From assembly GCA_903927185.1 (NCBI GenBank), contig CAIYLW010000025.1, positions 1-37,043 on the forward strand: a DNA stretch of 37,043 bases, read 5' to 3'. Below the pieces are notes generated by a model that ran no database searches, was not told the origin of the DNA, and was given only the letters and a program-made list of their open reading frames with translations. Positions within the stretch are counted from its first letter, which is position 1; every line of letters begins with the position of its first letter. Of this stretch, positions 35,877 through 37,043 are shown in pieces. Source of the DNA: an uncultured Bacteroidota bacterium (lineage in GTDB: Bacteria > Bacteroidota > Bacteroidia > Chitinophagales > Chitinophagaceae). The position numbers were made by a program, and so were the translations under genes.

Positions 35877-36920
35877 ATGAAAAAAATTTCATTACTTATT
35901 TTTTTAATTTCATTTTTAGGCATTTTTAATTCTTGCCAAAAATCAGTAGATACAAGTGCTGCAGATATATCTGCACTAAAAGCATCAGTTTCTGCTCTTC
36001 AAAAAACTACAGATTCACTTTCTAAAGCATTGGCTGCCACAAATAGTAATGTTTCTACTCTTAGTAGTAAAGTAGATTCTATCATGCTACAAATTGTTAT
36101 AATTCAAACACAAATTTCTGTTTTGAATAGTCAATTGACAATCACGAATACCAATATAACTATCATTAATACACAGATTGTTATTTTGAATCAGCAGTAT
36201 ACCATATTACTCGCTCAATTAAATGCCATATTAGCCCAGCTTTCAGTCACCCCAACCTCTTTATCAACTGGATTAGTTGCCTATTATCCATTTACTGGAA
36301 ATGCAAATGATAGTAGTGGAAATGGAAATAATGGTACTGTTTTTGGAGCAACTTTAATAGCTGATAGATTTGGAAAAGCAAACTCTGCTTATTCTTTTAA
36401 TGGCACTAGTAACTATATTAGTACTGCTAATTCCAACTCATTGTCTATTACTGGTGATATAACTATGGTTGCATGGGTGTATGATTTTGGAGCTTCAAAT
36501 CACTATCATACAATTTTGAATAAAAGGATTAATTCAAACTGGAGTTATGATTTAGATTATTCTTTCTACTATGGGCCAGGGGGCTCTCCGACTGAGGTAA
36601 ATAAAATTTTCTCAGGCCGTAGATTAAATACAACTGTTGTGAGTGACTATCAATTTTCAAATGATACAATTTCTTTTAACCAATGGCAATGTGTTATTGT
36701 TACAATTCAAAATAACATAACTACGTTTTATTTAAATGGTAAAAATGCTGGATATAATATCAATGGAAATACTTTTACTAATCCAATGGTAGATCAAGCA
36801 GTTGGATTGACAATTGGCTCTGCAAATCCAGGCGAGTGGATGTCAGGGATTATTGATGATATCAGAATATATAATCGAGCACTTACACAATCTGAAATAA
36901 GTTATTTAGCCACACATTAA
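35877..36920 (+). CDS. Coiled-coil LamG-domain lipoprotein
   Basis: This 347-residue lipoprotein (Cys20 in GIFNSCQKS) has a long heptad-patterned segment (about 28-120; repeated L/I at a and d positions, as in ISALKASVSALQKTTDSL and the Ile-rich QTQISVLNSQLTITNTN) that should form a trimeric or dimeric stalk. A concanavalin-A-like LamG domain follows (about 133-347; GLVAYYPFTGNANDSSGNGN, FYLNGKNAGYN and IIDDIRIYNRALTQSEI). It is probably anchored on the outer membrane with the LamG head binding glycans. A strong terminator follows. The divergent membrane HTH gene may control it. Confidence 0.88.
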   Translation: MKKISLLIFLISFLGIFNSCQKSVDTSAADISALKASVSALQKTTDSLSKALAATNSNVSTLSSKVDSIMLQIVIIQTQISVLNSQLTITNTNITIINTQIVILNQQYTILLAQLNAILAQLSVTPTSLSTGLVAYYPFTGNANDSSGNGNNGTVFGATLIADRFGKANSAYSFNGTSNYISTANSNSLSITGDITMVAWVYDFGASNHYHTILNKRINSNWSYDLDYSFYYGPGGSPTEVNKIFSGRRLNTTVVSDYQFSNDTISFNQWQCVIVTIQNNITTFYLNGKNAGYNINGNTFTNPMVDQAVGLTIGSANPGEWMSGIIDDIRIYNRALTQSEISYLATH

Positions 36921-36956
36921 ACTATTTCAATTCCGGGGGGAATTTGATGATAAGAG

Positions 36957-36989
36957 ACCACCTTCTATTACAGAAGGTGGTTTTCTTTT
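36957..36989 (+). terminator. Rho-independent terminator of the LamG lipoprotein gene
   Basis: A perfect 10-bp stem (ACCACCTTCT at 36957-36966 with 36972-36981) with a 5-base loop is followed by a T-rich run. It lies 37 bases beyond the stop codon at 36920. The remaining bases to 37043 show nothing recognisable. Confidence 0.92.
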
Positions 36990-37043
36990 AGTTTAAATAC
37001 AAACTATCATTCCTGTTCCGTAATTCATTTTAATCTATTCCAG

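Noticed and set aside
1..37043. CRISPR array, tRNA or rRNA genes, complete insertion sequences
   Set aside because: I looked for regular spacer-repeat structure, cloverleaf-like GC-rich segments and transposase motifs on both strands and found none.

Overview
The window looks like a chromosomal segment from a member of the Bacteroidota, most likely a Chitinophagaceae-type soil or freshwater bacterium. The grounds are AT-rich DNA, A-rich translation leaders without Shine-Dalgarno sequences, many Sec and lipoprotein signal peptides, a C-terminal type IX secretion sorting domain on a giant kelch-like protein, and a TonB-receptor plug protein built on an MG2-like scaffold. The lineage is inferred from gene content; no rRNA or marker gene is present. 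I saw no tRNA, rRNA, CRISPR array, intact insertion sequence or intact integrase.

Layout. 1-2.5 kb: the 3' end of an HxlR-type regulator, a shrunken relic of an L,D-transpeptidase gene, then a minus-strand unit of three genes (two paralogous secreted proteins, each made of two similar halves, and an NTF2/SnoaL-like lipoprotein), with a strong terminator at its end and a perfect 22-bp palindrome 14 bp upstream of its first gene. 3-7.9 kb: a compact minus-strand operon of a TSUP permease, a GH95 alpha-L-fucosidase and a single-chain iron-sulfur L-serine dehydratase. 8.2-14 kb: a complete tripartite RND efflux operon (adaptor, HAE1 pump, outer-membrane channel). 14.2-18.1 kb: a poly-proline lipoprotein of unknown function and a 12-blade kelch-like T9SS cargo. 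18.3-20.8 kb: a divergent plug-only TonB-receptor-like protein. 20.8-21.5 kb: the intact L,D-transpeptidase, parent-like paralog of the relic at the left end. 21.9-23.5 kb: a PIG-L deacetylase followed by a CBM9-like gene broken by one stop codon.

23.6-28.8 kb is a minus-strand run: a class C beta-lactamase-fold serine hydrolase, a nitrilase-superfamily amidohydrolase, a probable propeller glycosidase-like lipoprotein, and a multi-pass membrane protein with a clear terminator. A 34-codon relic resembling the N-terminus of a tyrosine recombinase lies between the last two. The long gap at 28.8-29.5 kb holds an 11-bp tandem array and one copy of a 65-bp interspersed repeat whose other copy is at 2.8 kb. 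29.5-32.7 kb: a large secreted Asp-box (BNR/Vps10-like) propeller protein. 33-37 kb: a frameshifted TPR gene, a small exported protein with six Y-x-N-Q repeats that fits the septoil-knot (7_1 knot) family, a one-pass membrane protein joining an exported sensor region to a cytoplasmic helix-turn-helix, and, divergent from it, a coiled-coil/LamG lipoprotein with a strong terminator.

Overall this is a cell-surface, glycan and envelope region with several decaying genes. The best candidates for new biology are the septoil-knot protein, the duplicated-half paralog operon with its palindrome, the 11-bp helical-phase array, and the membrane-anchored HTH protein paired with the LamG lipoprotein.
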